Positions 42,992 to 51,116 of a DNA stretch of 64,000 nt are shown here, piece after piece. The stretch is taken from positions 124,001-188,000 of the forward strand of contig CALXMP010000004.1 of NCBI GenBank assembly GCA_944389505.1. The letters are read 5' to 3'. The notes beneath the pieces are model-generated. The model made no database searches, was not told the DNA's origin, and was given only the letters and a program-made list of their open reading frames with translations. Numbering within the stretch: the first letter of the stretch is position 1; each line of letters opens with the position of its first letter. This DNA is from an uncultured Spirochaetaceae bacterium (GTDB lineage Bacteria > Spirochaetota > Spirochaetia > Sphaerochaetales > Sphaerochaetaceae). Position numbers and translations under genes: made by a program.

Positions 42992-43020
42992 TTGACGCAC
43001 TTAATACTTTCTGCTAAATT
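42992..43020 (+). promoter_or_regulatory. Promoter of the tRNA-Thr gene
   Basis: -35 TTGACG (42992-42997), 17-bp spacer, TGC-TAAATT with the -10 at 43015-43020. Transcription would begin about 18 bp before the mature tRNA. Confidence 0.75.
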
Positions 43021-43044
43021 CCTTTCCGTTGCTGAAAAGCACTT

Positions 43045-43118
43045 GCCGCCTTAGCTCAGCTGGCCAGAGCACGTGACTTGTAATCTCGGGGTCGTTGGTT
43101 CGAATCCGACAGGCGGCT
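43045..43118 (+). tRNA. tRNA-Thr (anticodon TGT)
   Basis: A 74-nt cloverleaf: acceptor GCCGCCT/AGGCGGC with T as discriminator, D arm GCTC/GAGC, anticodon loop CTTGTAA, T arm GTTGG-TTCGAAT-CCGAC. The anticodon UGU reads ACA (and ACG by wobble). The anticodon stem CGTGA/TCTCG contains a T-T mismatch at its third pair. CCA is not encoded. Confidence 0.95.
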
Positions 43119-43128
43119 AGCAGATCTA

Positions 43129-43162
43129 CCAGATAGTTCCCAAAGGAATTATCTGGTTTTTT
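43129..43162 (+). terminator. Intrinsic terminator of the tRNA-Thr gene
   Basis: A 12-bp stem (CCAGATAGTTCC / GGAATTATCTGG, one G-T pair) closing a CAAA loop, followed by TTTTTTC. Confidence 0.93.
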
Positions 43163-43220
43163 CATTCTTGCATTCTGCTGCACAGTAAGCTAGGCTATAA
43201 TTCCAGAAATGGAGGCACGA

Positions 43221-43601
43221 ATGAGGCATATTCCAGTTCTGGTAGCAATCCTTCTTGTATTAGCCATCATTTCAGGATGCAGCGCAAACGGTAATGCGCT
43301 CCCGGTCCCATCCGCAATGGTAGGTTCATGGTATGACAGCAACAGCGGCTCAACGGTCAGTGCAACCGAGGATAACATAATCCTGCATATATCGGACGTA
43401 TCGACCCTTCCAAGCTACAACTTCAGAAGCATGATTGAGTCAGCTCCTCAGGCATATAATGTGAGCGGCAATGAGTCATCGCTCTCAATCCGCCTTGCGG
43501 GAATGCATGATTCAGGATACTTCTTCACAGTAGATAGAGATACGCTAAGGCTCAGGATTACGGCAGGAACAAGCATAACTCTGACATTCGAAAGGCAATA
43601 G
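43221..43601 (+). CDS. Small lipoprotein of unknown function
   Basis: A 126-residue exported lipoprotein with signal VLVAILLVLAIISGC, where the cysteine follows a good lipobox (ISG-C). The mature part has beta-rich character (SWYDSNSGSTVSATEDN, STLPSYNFRSM, ITLTFERQ) without recognised family. A consensus TATAAT at 43196-43201 lies upstream. ATG 43221 has GGAGG 5 nt before it; an ATG at 43209, exactly 7 nt after the -10 box, is the alternative. Confidence 0.75.
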   Translation: MRHIPVLVAILLVLAIISGCSANGNALPVPSAMVGSWYDSNSGSTVSATEDNIILHISDVSTLPSYNFRSMIESAPQAYNVSGNESSLSIRLAGMHDSGYFFTVDRDTLRLRITAGTSITLTFERQ

Positions 43602-43604
43602 GTA

Positions 43605-44690
43605 TCAGAAATAACCGTTGTAGACTATCCTGTTCTTCATGTGCCTGGCCTGCAGGAATACATCGGCAGCGCTGCCACGGTCCACATGCATCTCCCTGAT
43701 GCTGTCAGCTCCATCAAATGCCATCATGTCGATATTAACAAGCGACAGAGGAAGGGAAACGGCTCCGATGCTGGAACCTGCAAAGACTTCCCTGCCGATT
43801 GAGGTAATACCGGAGGGAAGCTGTACGCACATTATCGATGCATCCCGGAATGCCTCGTCAGCAATCGATGATGTCCCCTGCGGAACTGTGTACATGATAG
43901 CCTTTCTTGCTGAAGGATATGCAAGAAGCGTTCCAGAAGATGAGAACAGGACACCATCGACTGACCGGTAATGGGTATTGGATCTATCGACATTGATGCT
44001 TTCAAGGCCTTTTGCATTATCTTCAAGCCCCTTTTTCACCGAGCCCGGCACGGAGAGCATCCGGAGATTGGAGGAGAATCCAGAGCATATCTCCTCAACT
44101 CCATCGGGAATTGAGTATGATACCGAGTGCTTTGCTGCAGGATAGAAAACAAGCTTCTTTCCTTTGAAAAGAACTCCCTCCGATACTTTCATTGACTTCA
44201 TATCCCCTTCCTGCACAATCTCTTCAAGAGCAGGAAGCGAAGCAGGATTGACTGAAAATGATGACAGCTGACCTGAAACATAGATTCTATTCAGTGATAC
44301 TGCTGACTGGAACGCTGTCTCTTCAACAGAGCTCACAGAAGATGGAAGCACGAATCCATCTCCCTGGTGCTTCGGAGGATAGAAGAGCAATGTCTTTTTG
44401 CCGCCATCATAAAGGACGCCATCGACCGATGAGAGTCTCTTACCGGAAACCTCAACAGCCGCCATATTCCTCCAGGTGGAAAATGCCTGAGGATTGATTG
44501 CCTCGACAGACGGCGGAAGGATCAGTTTCTCCACCTTATTGGATTTCCTAAGAAACTGGACACCTATCTGCACGATCCTGTAGCCATCAATCTCCTCAGG
44601 CACCGTTACGGCAGTGTCCGATCCTGTATATTTTGAAACCTCAGCGATTCCTTTACCTGTTCTCTTTATCTCAAAGTCACCAGCGCGCAT
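43605..44690 (-). CDS. BspA-type leucine-rich repeat protein
   Basis: A 361-residue protein made of LRR_5 (BspA) repeats of roughly 23 residues, with units such as VEAINPQAFSTW, VSSVEETAFQSAV, TSSIADEAFRDAS and ITSIGREVFAGSS. Units are interrupted by VDGVLYDGGKKTLLFYPP, VLFKGKKLVFYPA and VDGVLFSSSGTLLAYPSA, a form also typical of BspA proteins. BspA proteins of spirochaetes are mostly surface adhesins, but no signal peptide is seen here, so it may be cytoplasmic or secreted by another route. An ATG at 44708 is an alternative start. Confidence 0.85.
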   Translation of the reverse strand: MRAGDFEIKRTGKGIAEVSKYTGSDTAVTVPEEIDGYRIVQIGVQFLRKSNKVEKLILPPSVEAINPQAFSTWRNMAAVEVSGKRLSSVDGVLYDGGKKTLLFYPPKHQGDGFVLPSSVSSVEETAFQSAVSLNRIYVSGQLSSFSVNPASLPALEEIVQEGDMKSMKVSEGVLFKGKKLVFYPAAKHSVSYSIPDGVEEICSGFSSNLRMLSVPGSVKKGLEDNAKGLESINVDRSNTHYRSVDGVLFSSSGTLLAYPSARKAIMYTVPQGTSSIADEAFRDASIMCVQLPSGITSIGREVFAGSSIGAVSLPLSLVNIDMMAFDGADSIREMHVDRGSAADVFLQARHMKNRIVYNGYF

Positions 44691-44736
44691 GATGCGATGG
44701 TAGCACACACAACCGTCAATGGCGAGTATGCCAACG

Positions 44737-45345
44737 CTATTTGATCGCTTCCATCAAAAGCCATGGTCCATGCGCATTAACTATGGATACTTCCGTAAAA
44801 CCGGCATCAAGGAGTGCGTCGGAAAGGTCGGAAGGAGTCCTTACATTGATATGCTCCGAACCAAGTACCCATCCCGGTGCATCGCCCCTGTCTGAAAGCT
44901 CCGATGCGATATAGAACACGCCGCCAGGCTTCAGCACCCTGCATATCTCCCTGAAGGCACTGTGGATATCATCCCAATAGATCACTGTATCTGCAGCAAG
45001 GACCACATCATAAGCCTCACTATCGAATGGAAGATCATCTGCCGGCGCTGTCATGATTGTGCACCTGTCCCTATATACCGATGTCCGCTTTAGCGCTACA
45101 GCCACGCTTTCTGCAGAGATATCCGCTCCATCGGCTCTGGTACATCCCCTCTTCAGAAGCTCTCTTATATACAGTCCGGAGCCACAGCCGATATCGAGAA
45201 CGGAACCAGCCTTCTCCATACCAGATGATGCAAGAACCCATGAACGGAACGGACGGTGCCAGATATCCATCAGGGAAAGGACGATTCTTCCCGATAATCC
45301 ATGGGGCTTTCTGCACTGAAGGATGTACTTTGTCTTTAACATCAT
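44737..45345 (-). CDS. Class I SAM-dependent methyltransferase
   Basis: A 202-residue Rossmann methyltransferase with motif I VLDIGCGSGLYIRELLK, the post-I acidic residue in ADGADISAESVAVALKR, and DVVLAADTVIYWDD followed by LKPGGVFYIASEL. The pattern matches UbiE/Methyltransf_11-type small-molecule methyltransferases; substrate unknown. A TATAAT lies 10 nt upstream of the first ATG (45345), so the leader would be very short; a second ATG follows immediately (45342). Confidence 0.83.
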   Translation of the reverse strand: MMLKTKYILQCRKPHGLSGRIVLSLMDIWHRPFRSWVLASSGMEKAGSVLDIGCGSGLYIRELLKRGCTRADGADISAESVAVALKRTSVYRDRCTIMTAPADDLPFDSEAYDVVLAADTVIYWDDIHSAFREICRVLKPGGVFYIASELSDRGDAPGWVLGSEHINVRTPSDLSDALLDAGFTEVSIVNAHGPWLLMEAIK

Positions 45346-45363
45346 CGGAAACAGGATTATATT
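45335..45363 (+). promoter_or_regulatory. Promoter of pta
   Basis: -35 TTTAAC (45335-45340), 17-bp spacer, -10 TATATT (45358-45363). The region is AT-rich and divergent with the methyltransferase gene, so the two promoters overlap. Confidence 0.45.
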
Positions 45364-45409
45364 ATAAAGGGTAATTATAACAAACGGATAATCCTAAGGA
45401 GTGATTGCG

Positions 45410-46411
45410 ATGACATTTGCTGAAAAGATGAAGGGTCTTGCTAGAGAAGCTGGCAAGCATCTCGTACTTGCAGAGGGTCTTGAGCCAAGAACAGTAAAGG
45501 CTGCAAGGATGATTATGGACGAGAAGATCGCAAAGTCTGTCACGCTTGTAGGCAGGACAGATGAGGTAAAGGACAATGCTGCGAAGCTCGGTGTCTCTCT
45601 TGATGGTATTGATATCAGCGATCCGGAGACAAGCGAGAAGAAGGCAGAGTTCGCACATGAGTACTATGAGCTCAGGAAGCATAAGGGAATGACAGAGGAG
45701 CAGGCAGCTTCCGATATTCTCGATCCTCTCAGATGGAGCGCAATGCTTGTCCACCTCGGATACGCAGATGCGATGGTTGCAGGCGCAGAATCAACAACAG
45801 CGAATGTCCTCAGGGCAGCACTTACAATCATAAAGACAAAGCCTGGCATCAAGAGCGCATCATCATGCTTTGTCATGGCAACCGACAAGAAGGAATTTGG
45901 AGTAAACGGCTCTCTCATCTTTGCTGACTGCGCAACGATTCCTAACCCGACTTCCGAGCAGCTTGCTGAGATCGCAGAGGAAGCAGCTAACAGCTGCCGC
46001 GTCTTCCTTGGCGCAGAGCCTGTTGTATCGCTCCTCTCCTATTCCACAAAGGGATCTGCAAAGGGTGAGCTGATCGACAAGGTCACAACAGCACTCTCAC
46101 TTGTAAAGGCAAAGTGCCCGGATCTCAAGATTGATGGAGAGCTCCAGCTCGATGCATCAATCGTTCCATCCGTTGCTGCTCTCAAGGCCAAGGGATCCGA
46201 TGTTGCTGGACATGCGAATACGCTTGTATTCCCTGACCTTCAGGCTGGGAATATCGGATACAAACTCGTACAGCGCTTTGCTGGAGCCGAGGCATATGGC
46301 CCGATCCTCCAGGGATTCGCAAAGCCTGTATCAGACCTCTCCAGAGGATGCTCTGCCGAGGATATCGTGGTCACATCCGCAATCACGCTCGCACAGGCAG
46401 CAACAGTTTAA
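45410..46411 (+). CDS. pta: Phosphate acetyltransferase
   Basis: A 333-residue enzyme interconverting acetyl-CoA and acetyl phosphate, central to acetate fermentation with acetate kinase. Motifs: LVLAEGLEPRTVKAARM near the start, AGAESTTANVLRAALTII, DCATIPNPTSEQLAEIA, FDGELQLDAS-like KIDGELQLDASIVPSVA, and NTLVFPDLQAGNIGYKLVQR near the end. I take the ATG at 45410 because AAGGAG lies 8 nt upstream; a GTG at 45401 overlaps that site. ackA is not adjacent. Confidence 0.95.
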   Translation: MTFAEKMKGLAREAGKHLVLAEGLEPRTVKAARMIMDEKIAKSVTLVGRTDEVKDNAAKLGVSLDGIDISDPETSEKKAEFAHEYYELRKHKGMTEEQAASDILDPLRWSAMLVHLGYADAMVAGAESTTANVLRAALTIIKTKPGIKSASSCFVMATDKKEFGVNGSLIFADCATIPNPTSEQLAEIAEEAANSCRVFLGAEPVVSLLSYSTKGSAKGELIDKVTTALSLVKAKCPDLKIDGELQLDASIVPSVAALKAKGSDVAGHANTLVFPDLQAGNIGYKLVQRFAGAEAYGPILQGFAKPVSDLSRGCSAEDIVVTSAITLAQAATV

Positions 46412-46431
46412 GCCGTGGCTTAACATTATGG

Positions 46432-46460
46432 GCAGGACTTCATCAGAGGTCCTGCTTTTT
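46432..46460 (+). terminator. Intrinsic terminator of pta
   Basis: Stem GCAGGAC (46432-46438) with GTCCTGC (46449-46455) followed by TTTTT. It overlaps the stop of the convergent rsmA gene. The arms are the same as those of the hairpin at 59990-60009. Confidence 0.85.
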
Positions 46461-47291
46461 CATTGCCCTGAAAAGAGAAAGCAAGATAGGAGTATCCAGA
46501 ACCTCTGCTCTCTCGCCACCTGTCAGACCCGCAGAAGCGAACGCAGCCTCCATGCTGTCACGCGAGAACTGCCTGGAAGAGAGTATATTATTCCGGATGG
46601 TCTTCCGCCGCTGCCCGAAAAGCACACGGATAAATGCAAGGAACCCATCCCTCTCATCATCATCCACATAGGATTCCTTCCTCCTCATTACTATGACGGC
46701 GCTATCAACGCGCGGGGCGGGGAAGAATGATCCTGCCTTTATCGTAAATGGAACTGTATTGTCATAGTCGAGCTGCGTAAGGACGGAGAATGAGGAGTAA
46801 TCCTCAGAGCCGGGCTTAGCCATCATCCTCAGCGCGACCTCCTTCTGCAGCGTGAAGACCATCATAGGAGGAAGACATCTTCTCTCAATCAGCCTGGCTA
46901 TGATCTCCGATCCTACATTATATGGAAGATTGCCCATTACCCTGTCCGCATCAAACGGGATTGAGAAGAGCGTCTCAAGGGCATCACCCTCAATAAGTGT
47001 GAAATCCTCATCCGGAAAAGCCTTATCACGGAGCACTGAGGCAAATCCATGATCGATCTCGAATGCCTTCACAGCAACCCCCGCCTTAAGCAGAAGATGG
47101 GTTATGGCACCAAGCCCCGGACCGATCTCCCAGACATCCATCCCTGGACTGACCATGGCAGCAGATACAATCCTCGCCCTTGCCTCCGGATTGATAAGGA
47201 AGTTCTGCCCGAACTTCTTCGTCATGGCAAGCCCGTTCTCCGAAAGCACCGCTGAGATTTCATTTATGCTGCTGTAGTTGAGATTCCACAT
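46443..47291 (-). CDS. rsmA: 16S rRNA (A1518/A1519-N6)-dimethyltransferase
   Basis: KsgA/RsmA dimethylates two adenines in helix 45 of 16S rRNA and checks 30S assembly. The 282-residue protein has KKFGQNFLINPEARARIV, motif I DVWEIGPGLGAITHLLL, and the catalytic VMGNLPYNVGS. A cluster of RKTIRNNIL and the C-terminal helical domain follow. The start (47291) lies inside the last codons of the ComEC-like gene (32-bp overlap), so the two are coupled. Confidence 0.95.
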   Translation of the reverse strand: MWNLNYSSINEISAVLSENGLAMTKKFGQNFLINPEARARIVSAAMVSPGMDVWEIGPGLGAITHLLLKAGVAVKAFEIDHGFASVLRDKAFPDEDFTLIEGDALETLFSIPFDADRVMGNLPYNVGSEIIARLIERRCLPPMMVFTLQKEVALRMMAKPGSEDYSSFSVLTQLDYDNTVPFTIKAGSFFPAPRVDSAVIVMRRKESYVDDDERDGFLAFIRVLFGQRRKTIRNNILSSRQFSRDSMEAAFASAGLTGGERAEVLDTPILLSLFRAMKKQDL

Positions 47292-48591
47292 AACGAACAG
47301 AGGATAAACGATAGGCAATATCGATGGCAATCAGCGATAGGGATATAATCGCAAGCACGATATACCCTGAATAGTCTTCAGATACCGGGAACAATGCCGA
47401 GACGCTGAAGAATATCTCGATACCGCTATACACGGTCTCAAGAACCGTTCCGAATGGTGGAAAAAGAAGCGTTATTATCGAAAGCCCCATATACAGCGAT
47501 ATCAGCACCGATGCGATGAACGATGTGAATACCGTTCCAAGCTGGTAGCATCCGAAGACATCCAGCGTCAGCGGAACAGAGAAAAGCAATGCAGCCATCG
47601 ATGCAGCGAATGAGGAGGACAGAGACTTCGGAACAGGCAGAATAAGCCTGATTCCCCTATCAATCGGCCCGGAGAGCATGAATATCCCTCCCAATGATAT
47701 AAATGAATAAACTGAGCCTAAATCGGAACATGAATAAGGGAATATTATCTGAAGAATCAGGAAAGAAAGCAGGAATGCTGTATCGCGGTCTTCCGCATAC
47801 TCCAGAGAGAATCTGAAGATAAGCGCTCTGACCAGTGAGGGCCTCCATCCGGAGAGGAAGGAGAAGAGTACGAGGAATATGCTGATAAAACGCATCCTGA
47901 ATGGCAGGGGAAGGAAGAAAAGGGAGAATGAGATCATCGACGAAAGTATAGACAGGTGCATTCCCGAGAGTGCAAGCACATGCATAAGCCCTGCTTCCGC
48001 GGCATCTTCGGAGAGACTGAAGACACCTCTTTCACCATAGCCAAGGAGGAGCCTCATTCCAAGCTCTCCTGCCTCACCCGATGCCCTGAGTCTGGTACGG
48101 ATAAGGTCGACAGCCCTGTTACGCAGGCTCTGGATCTCCGGGCTCTGATGGAGAGTTATCGAATATGCGCTGAAGACGGGACCGGAGAATGATCCATGGA
48201 CCGATATGCCATCACCATAGCGCACATCGGAGTTGTCCGATGAGATATATACAGTACCTGAGGCGGAAAAGAGCGCATTGCCATCTCCCGCAGCATATGC
48301 CTGCATCATGAAACCACCTCTCCTTCCCTTCTTCATTGCACTATCCTGCAAGGCCTTCCCATATAGCACGGTGACGTATCCGTGGTCACAATCCACAGAG
48401 ATACTCCCCGGAGCCTCCATCAGCAGGAGAAAGGCAAGAAGAACGGCGAGCATGCATGCCGCAGGTCTATGCAATGAGAGCCATGCAAGAATGATTACCG
48501 AGCATATCGGGATGACGGCAAGGGGTCTTGCGAATACCCAGGGAATGAAGTGATGAAGATAAAGAAAAAGCGTCACCAGTGCGTAGCTCAT
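47260..48591 (-). CDS. ComEC/Rec2-like membrane channel protein (no metallo-lactamase domain)
   Basis: A 443-residue multi-pass protein with the Competence (PF03772) core HVLALSGMHLSIL and GWRPSLVRALIFRF, the region that forms the DNA-uptake channel in ComEC. Two N-terminal helices precede an OB-like soluble segment (about residues 65-155). The C-terminal metallo-beta-lactamase domain of full ComEC (usually 700+ residues) is absent. It could be a shortened competence channel or a remnant; no other com gene is in the window. A TATAAT lies 2 nt upstream of the ATG, which is too close for a normal start, so the start is uncertain. Confidence 0.78.
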   Translation of the reverse strand: MSYALVTLFLYLHHFIPWVFARPLAVIPICSVIILAWLSLHRPAACMLAVLLAFLLLMEAPGSISVDCDHGYVTVLYGKALQDSAMKKGRRGGFMMQAYAAGDGNALFSASGTVYISSDNSDVRYGDGISVHGSFSGPVFSAYSITLHQSPEIQSLRNRAVDLIRTRLRASGEAGELGMRLLLGYGERGVFSLSEDAAEAGLMHVLALSGMHLSILSSMISFSLFFLPLPFRMRFISIFLVLFSFLSGWRPSLVRALIFRFSLEYAEDRDTAFLLSFLILQIIFPYSCSDLGSVYSFISLGGIFMLSGPIDRGIRLILPVPKSLSSSFAASMAALLFSVPLTLDVFGCYQLGTVFTSFIASVLISLYMGLSIITLLFPPFGTVLETVYSGIEIFFSVSALFPVSEDYSGYIVLAIISLSLIAIDIAYRLSSVRYVESQLQQHK

Positions 48592-48630
48592 ATATTATAT
48601 ACGCAGCAGATGACGCTTTATGACAGTCCA

Positions 48631-50346
48631 TCAGAGAGCTTTCTGGAATTCTTCCTTTATTCTCCCTGCCGATTCCTCAAGAGCTTTCCTTCCACCCTCT
48701 CCCTCCGTAAGGAAGAGATAGTACTTGATCTTGGGCTCTGTACCGGAAGGCCTGACGACAAGCTTCTCTCCGGATTCGAAGCGGAATATCATGACATCGG
48801 ACTTCGGGAATCCCGTATTCTCTCCAAGAAGATCCTCGGATGACGCGATCTTCCTTCCAGCTATCTCACTGCCCTTGCCGAGCTTTCTGAGACCTGCCAT
48901 GATGCTCTTCATCTTCTCCTTACCCTCAGCACCATCGTACTCATTGGAGAAAACGACCTCGGTTGAATATCCATACTCAGAATAGATCTCATCAAGCCTC
49001 TGCTGGAGGGTCTTGCCGATTGATGCATAGTAGCACATCATCTCTACAGCAGCGACGGAGGATGATACAGCATCCTTGTCATGCACATCTGTCACTGTCA
49101 GGAAGCCATAGCTCTCCTCGCAGCCAAAGAGGAAATAGCGACCAGGATTGTTGCCGCTCTCAATGCGCTCAATCTCCTCCGCGATATACTTGAAGCCCGT
49201 AAGGACATCCTTGCACTCCCCGCCATTCCTCTCTGCAATCTTCCTTACAAGATCGGTTGTAACGAGTGATTTAGCGATAAATGGGATACCCTCCCTCTTC
49301 AGCTCCTTGGATGTCTGGATAAGATAATCTGCAAAGAGCGTAGCAATCTGGTTTCCTGTGAGAAGGAGATAATCCTTCTTCGATGGATCGGTCGGTATCG
49401 CTATTCCAAGCCTGTCCGCATCGGGATCGGTTCCAAGGACGATATCAGCACCGGTCTTCTTCGCAAGCTCGATGACGGAGCGCATTGCCTCCGCGCTCTC
49501 AGGGTTTGGAAGCTTGACGGTCGGGAATCTGCCATCTGGAAGCTCCTGCTCCTTCACGACCTCGCAGCTCATGCCAAGCTCGGAGAGCATATGGCGCACC
49601 GGCACATTGCCCGATCCATGGAGCGGTGTATATGCGACTGTTATCTTCTGCGTCTTTATCAGCTCAGGGCGCCTGAGAGATGAGAGCACCATGCTGTAAT
49701 AAGCCTTGTCGACGTCCTCGGGGACCGATGAAAGGCGGCCGGAAGCCCTAGCCTCATCCTCAGCCATATCCTTTATTGCGGATGCGGTGACCTTGTTCGC
49801 AAGATCGGCGATACCGATATCATGCGGAGGAGTTACCTGTCCGCCATGGCCCCAGTAGACCTTGTATCCATTGTATTTCGATGGATTATGGGATGCTGTG
49901 ACGACGATTCCCGCACTTGCCTTCAGATAGCGGACCGCAAAAGAGAGCATCGGTACAGGATGGAGCGTATCATACAGATAGACACGCACACCATTCGCAG
50001 CGAGGACACATGCTGCGCTGGCAGCAAAAGAGGATGAGAAAAGACGAGAATCATATGCGATGACAACAGATGGAGATGAGACATTCGCAAGAAGGTACTC
50101 GCTCAGTCCCTGCGTCACCTTGCGTACCATATATGTGTTTATCCTGTTCGTTCCCCCGCCTATGACGCCGCGCATTCCCGCAGTACCGAATGCAAGCGAG
50201 GTGTAGAACCTGTCATAAAGACCTTCCCAATCCCCCATTCCGATAGCGTTCTCGACCTCTTCGCGGAATACCGGATCGGTCTCTGCTTCGATATACTCTT
50301 TAGCCTGGGACAGGACTTCTTCTTTCATTTTATCTGTGAATTCCAT
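48631..50346 (-). CDS. Phosphoglucomutase/phosphomannomutase
   Basis: A 571-residue alpha-D-phosphohexomutase (PgcA type). The substrate phosphate-binding FGTAGMRGVIGGGTNRIN, the catalytic phosphoserine in VVTASHNPSKYNGYK, the metal loop GTDPDADRLGIA, the sugar-ring motif FGCEESYGF and the final RPSGTEPKIKYY are all intact. The last is an arginine/serine phosphate-binding motif. It interconverts glucose 1- and 6-phosphate, or the mannose equivalents, for glycan synthesis. AAGGAGG lies 6 nt before the ATG at 50346. Confidence 0.95.
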   Translation of the reverse strand: MEFTDKMKEEVLSQAKEYIEAETDPVFREEVENAIGMGDWEGLYDRFYTSLAFGTAGMRGVIGGGTNRINTYMVRKVTQGLSEYLLANVSSPSVVIAYDSRLFSSSFAASAACVLAANGVRVYLYDTLHPVPMLSFAVRYLKASAGIVVTASHNPSKYNGYKVYWGHGGQVTPPHDIGIADLANKVTASAIKDMAEDEARASGRLSSVPEDVDKAYYSMVLSSLRRPELIKTQKITVAYTPLHGSGNVPVRHMLSELGMSCEVVKEQELPDGRFPTVKLPNPESAEAMRSVIELAKKTGADIVLGTDPDADRLGIAIPTDPSKKDYLLLTGNQIATLFADYLIQTSKELKREGIPFIAKSLVTTDLVRKIAERNGGECKDVLTGFKYIAEEIERIESGNNPGRYFLFGCEESYGFLTVTDVHDKDAVSSSVAAVEMMCYYASIGKTLQQRLDEIYSEYGYSTEVVFSNEYDGAEGKEKMKSIMAGLRKLGKGSEIAGRKIASSEDLLGENTGFPKSDVMIFRFESGEKLVVRPSGTEPKIKYYLFLTEGEGGRKALEESAGRIKEEFQKAL

Positions 50347-50376
50347 CAATTCCTCCTTTTCACATCAGATATAATT

Positions 50377-51051
50377 TTACCATGGCTTTAGGAAATAAGC
50401 ACTCAGCGAAGAGGCCAGCTCCTCCGTATTTTCCAGAGTTTTTTCAATTCCTGCAGCCTCCAGCTCCTCCTTCCTCCTGAAGCCATATGAGACAATGAAT
50501 GTATTGATACCGGCCCTCTTTCCCGTTTCGGCATCCACCTCGCTGTCACCCACATAGACAGAATGGGCCGCATCAGAACCCACTGCTTCGATAGCATGGA
50601 GAAGCAGGGAGGGATCTGGCTTAAGGGGGTAATCGCTTCTCTGTCCGGAGACAAAGCCGAAACTGTATCCATAGTGCTCAATAACAGCCTTCACCAGATC
50701 ATCGGTCTTATTCGATACGACACCTACTGCAATGCCATTCTGGACAAGATTCCCAAGCAGCTCTGGTATTCCGGGGTATGGAACGGTATATACGCATGGA
50801 TGATTCCTGTAATAGCCCATCATCAGCTGGAGCATGAGCTCGAACTCCCCCTCATCGGAAAGAGGTGGGCAATGCTCAGCCACGGCCTGTGCCAGAGCAC
50901 GCCGCAGGCCTCTGCCCACATAGCGCCTGACCTCATCGGGAGATGCCTCCGTACCATCATACGCCTTTAGCGCATAGTTGATTGCTGCCCTGATATCCTC
51001 AAGCGTATCGAACAAAGTACCATCAAGATCAAAGAAAACCGAATGTACCAT
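50377..51051 (-). CDS. HAD-family phosphatase, phosphoglycolate phosphatase-like
   Basis: A 224-residue HAD hydrolase with nucleophile motif FFDLDGTLFDT, GVVSNKTDD as motif II, lysine in RSDYPLKPDPSLL and the acidic motif VGDSEVDAETGKRAG. A four-helix cap (about 20-95) marks subclass I, as in Gph. It may hydrolyse phosphoglycolate or another small phosphate ester. The start is ATG 51051: a TATGAT -10 box (51064-51059) lies 7 nt before it, and ATG 51063, inside that box, is rejected. Confidence 0.88.
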   Translation of the reverse strand: MVHSVFFDLDGTLFDTLEDIRAAINYALKAYDGTEASPDEVRRYVGRGLRRALAQAVAEHCPPLSDEGEFELMLQLMMGYYRNHPCVYTVPYPGIPELLGNLVQNGIAVGVVSNKTDDLVKAVIEHYGYSFGFVSGQRSDYPLKPDPSLLLHAIEAVGSDAAHSVYVGDSEVDAETGKRAGINTFIVSYGFRRKEELEAAGIEKTLENTEELASSLSAYFLKPW

Positions 51052-51058
51052 GTTCCAC

Positions 51059-51110
51059 ATCATAATCAGAGTGATTGAGATTGACCACAGGCAAAATCGG
51101 TTGGTACGAT
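51059..51110. promoter_or_regulatory. Divergent overlapping promoters sharing the -35 region
   Basis: Minus strand: -35 TGGTCA (51087-51082), 17-bp spacer, -10 TATGAT (51064-51059), 7 nt before the HAD start. Plus strand: -35 TTGACC (51081-51086), 18-bp spacer, -10 TACGAT (51105-51110), 6 nt before the RlmI start at 51117. The two -35 hexamers occupy the same bases, so RNA polymerase could serve only one at a time. Confidence 0.55.
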
Positions 51111-51116
51111 AATCCT

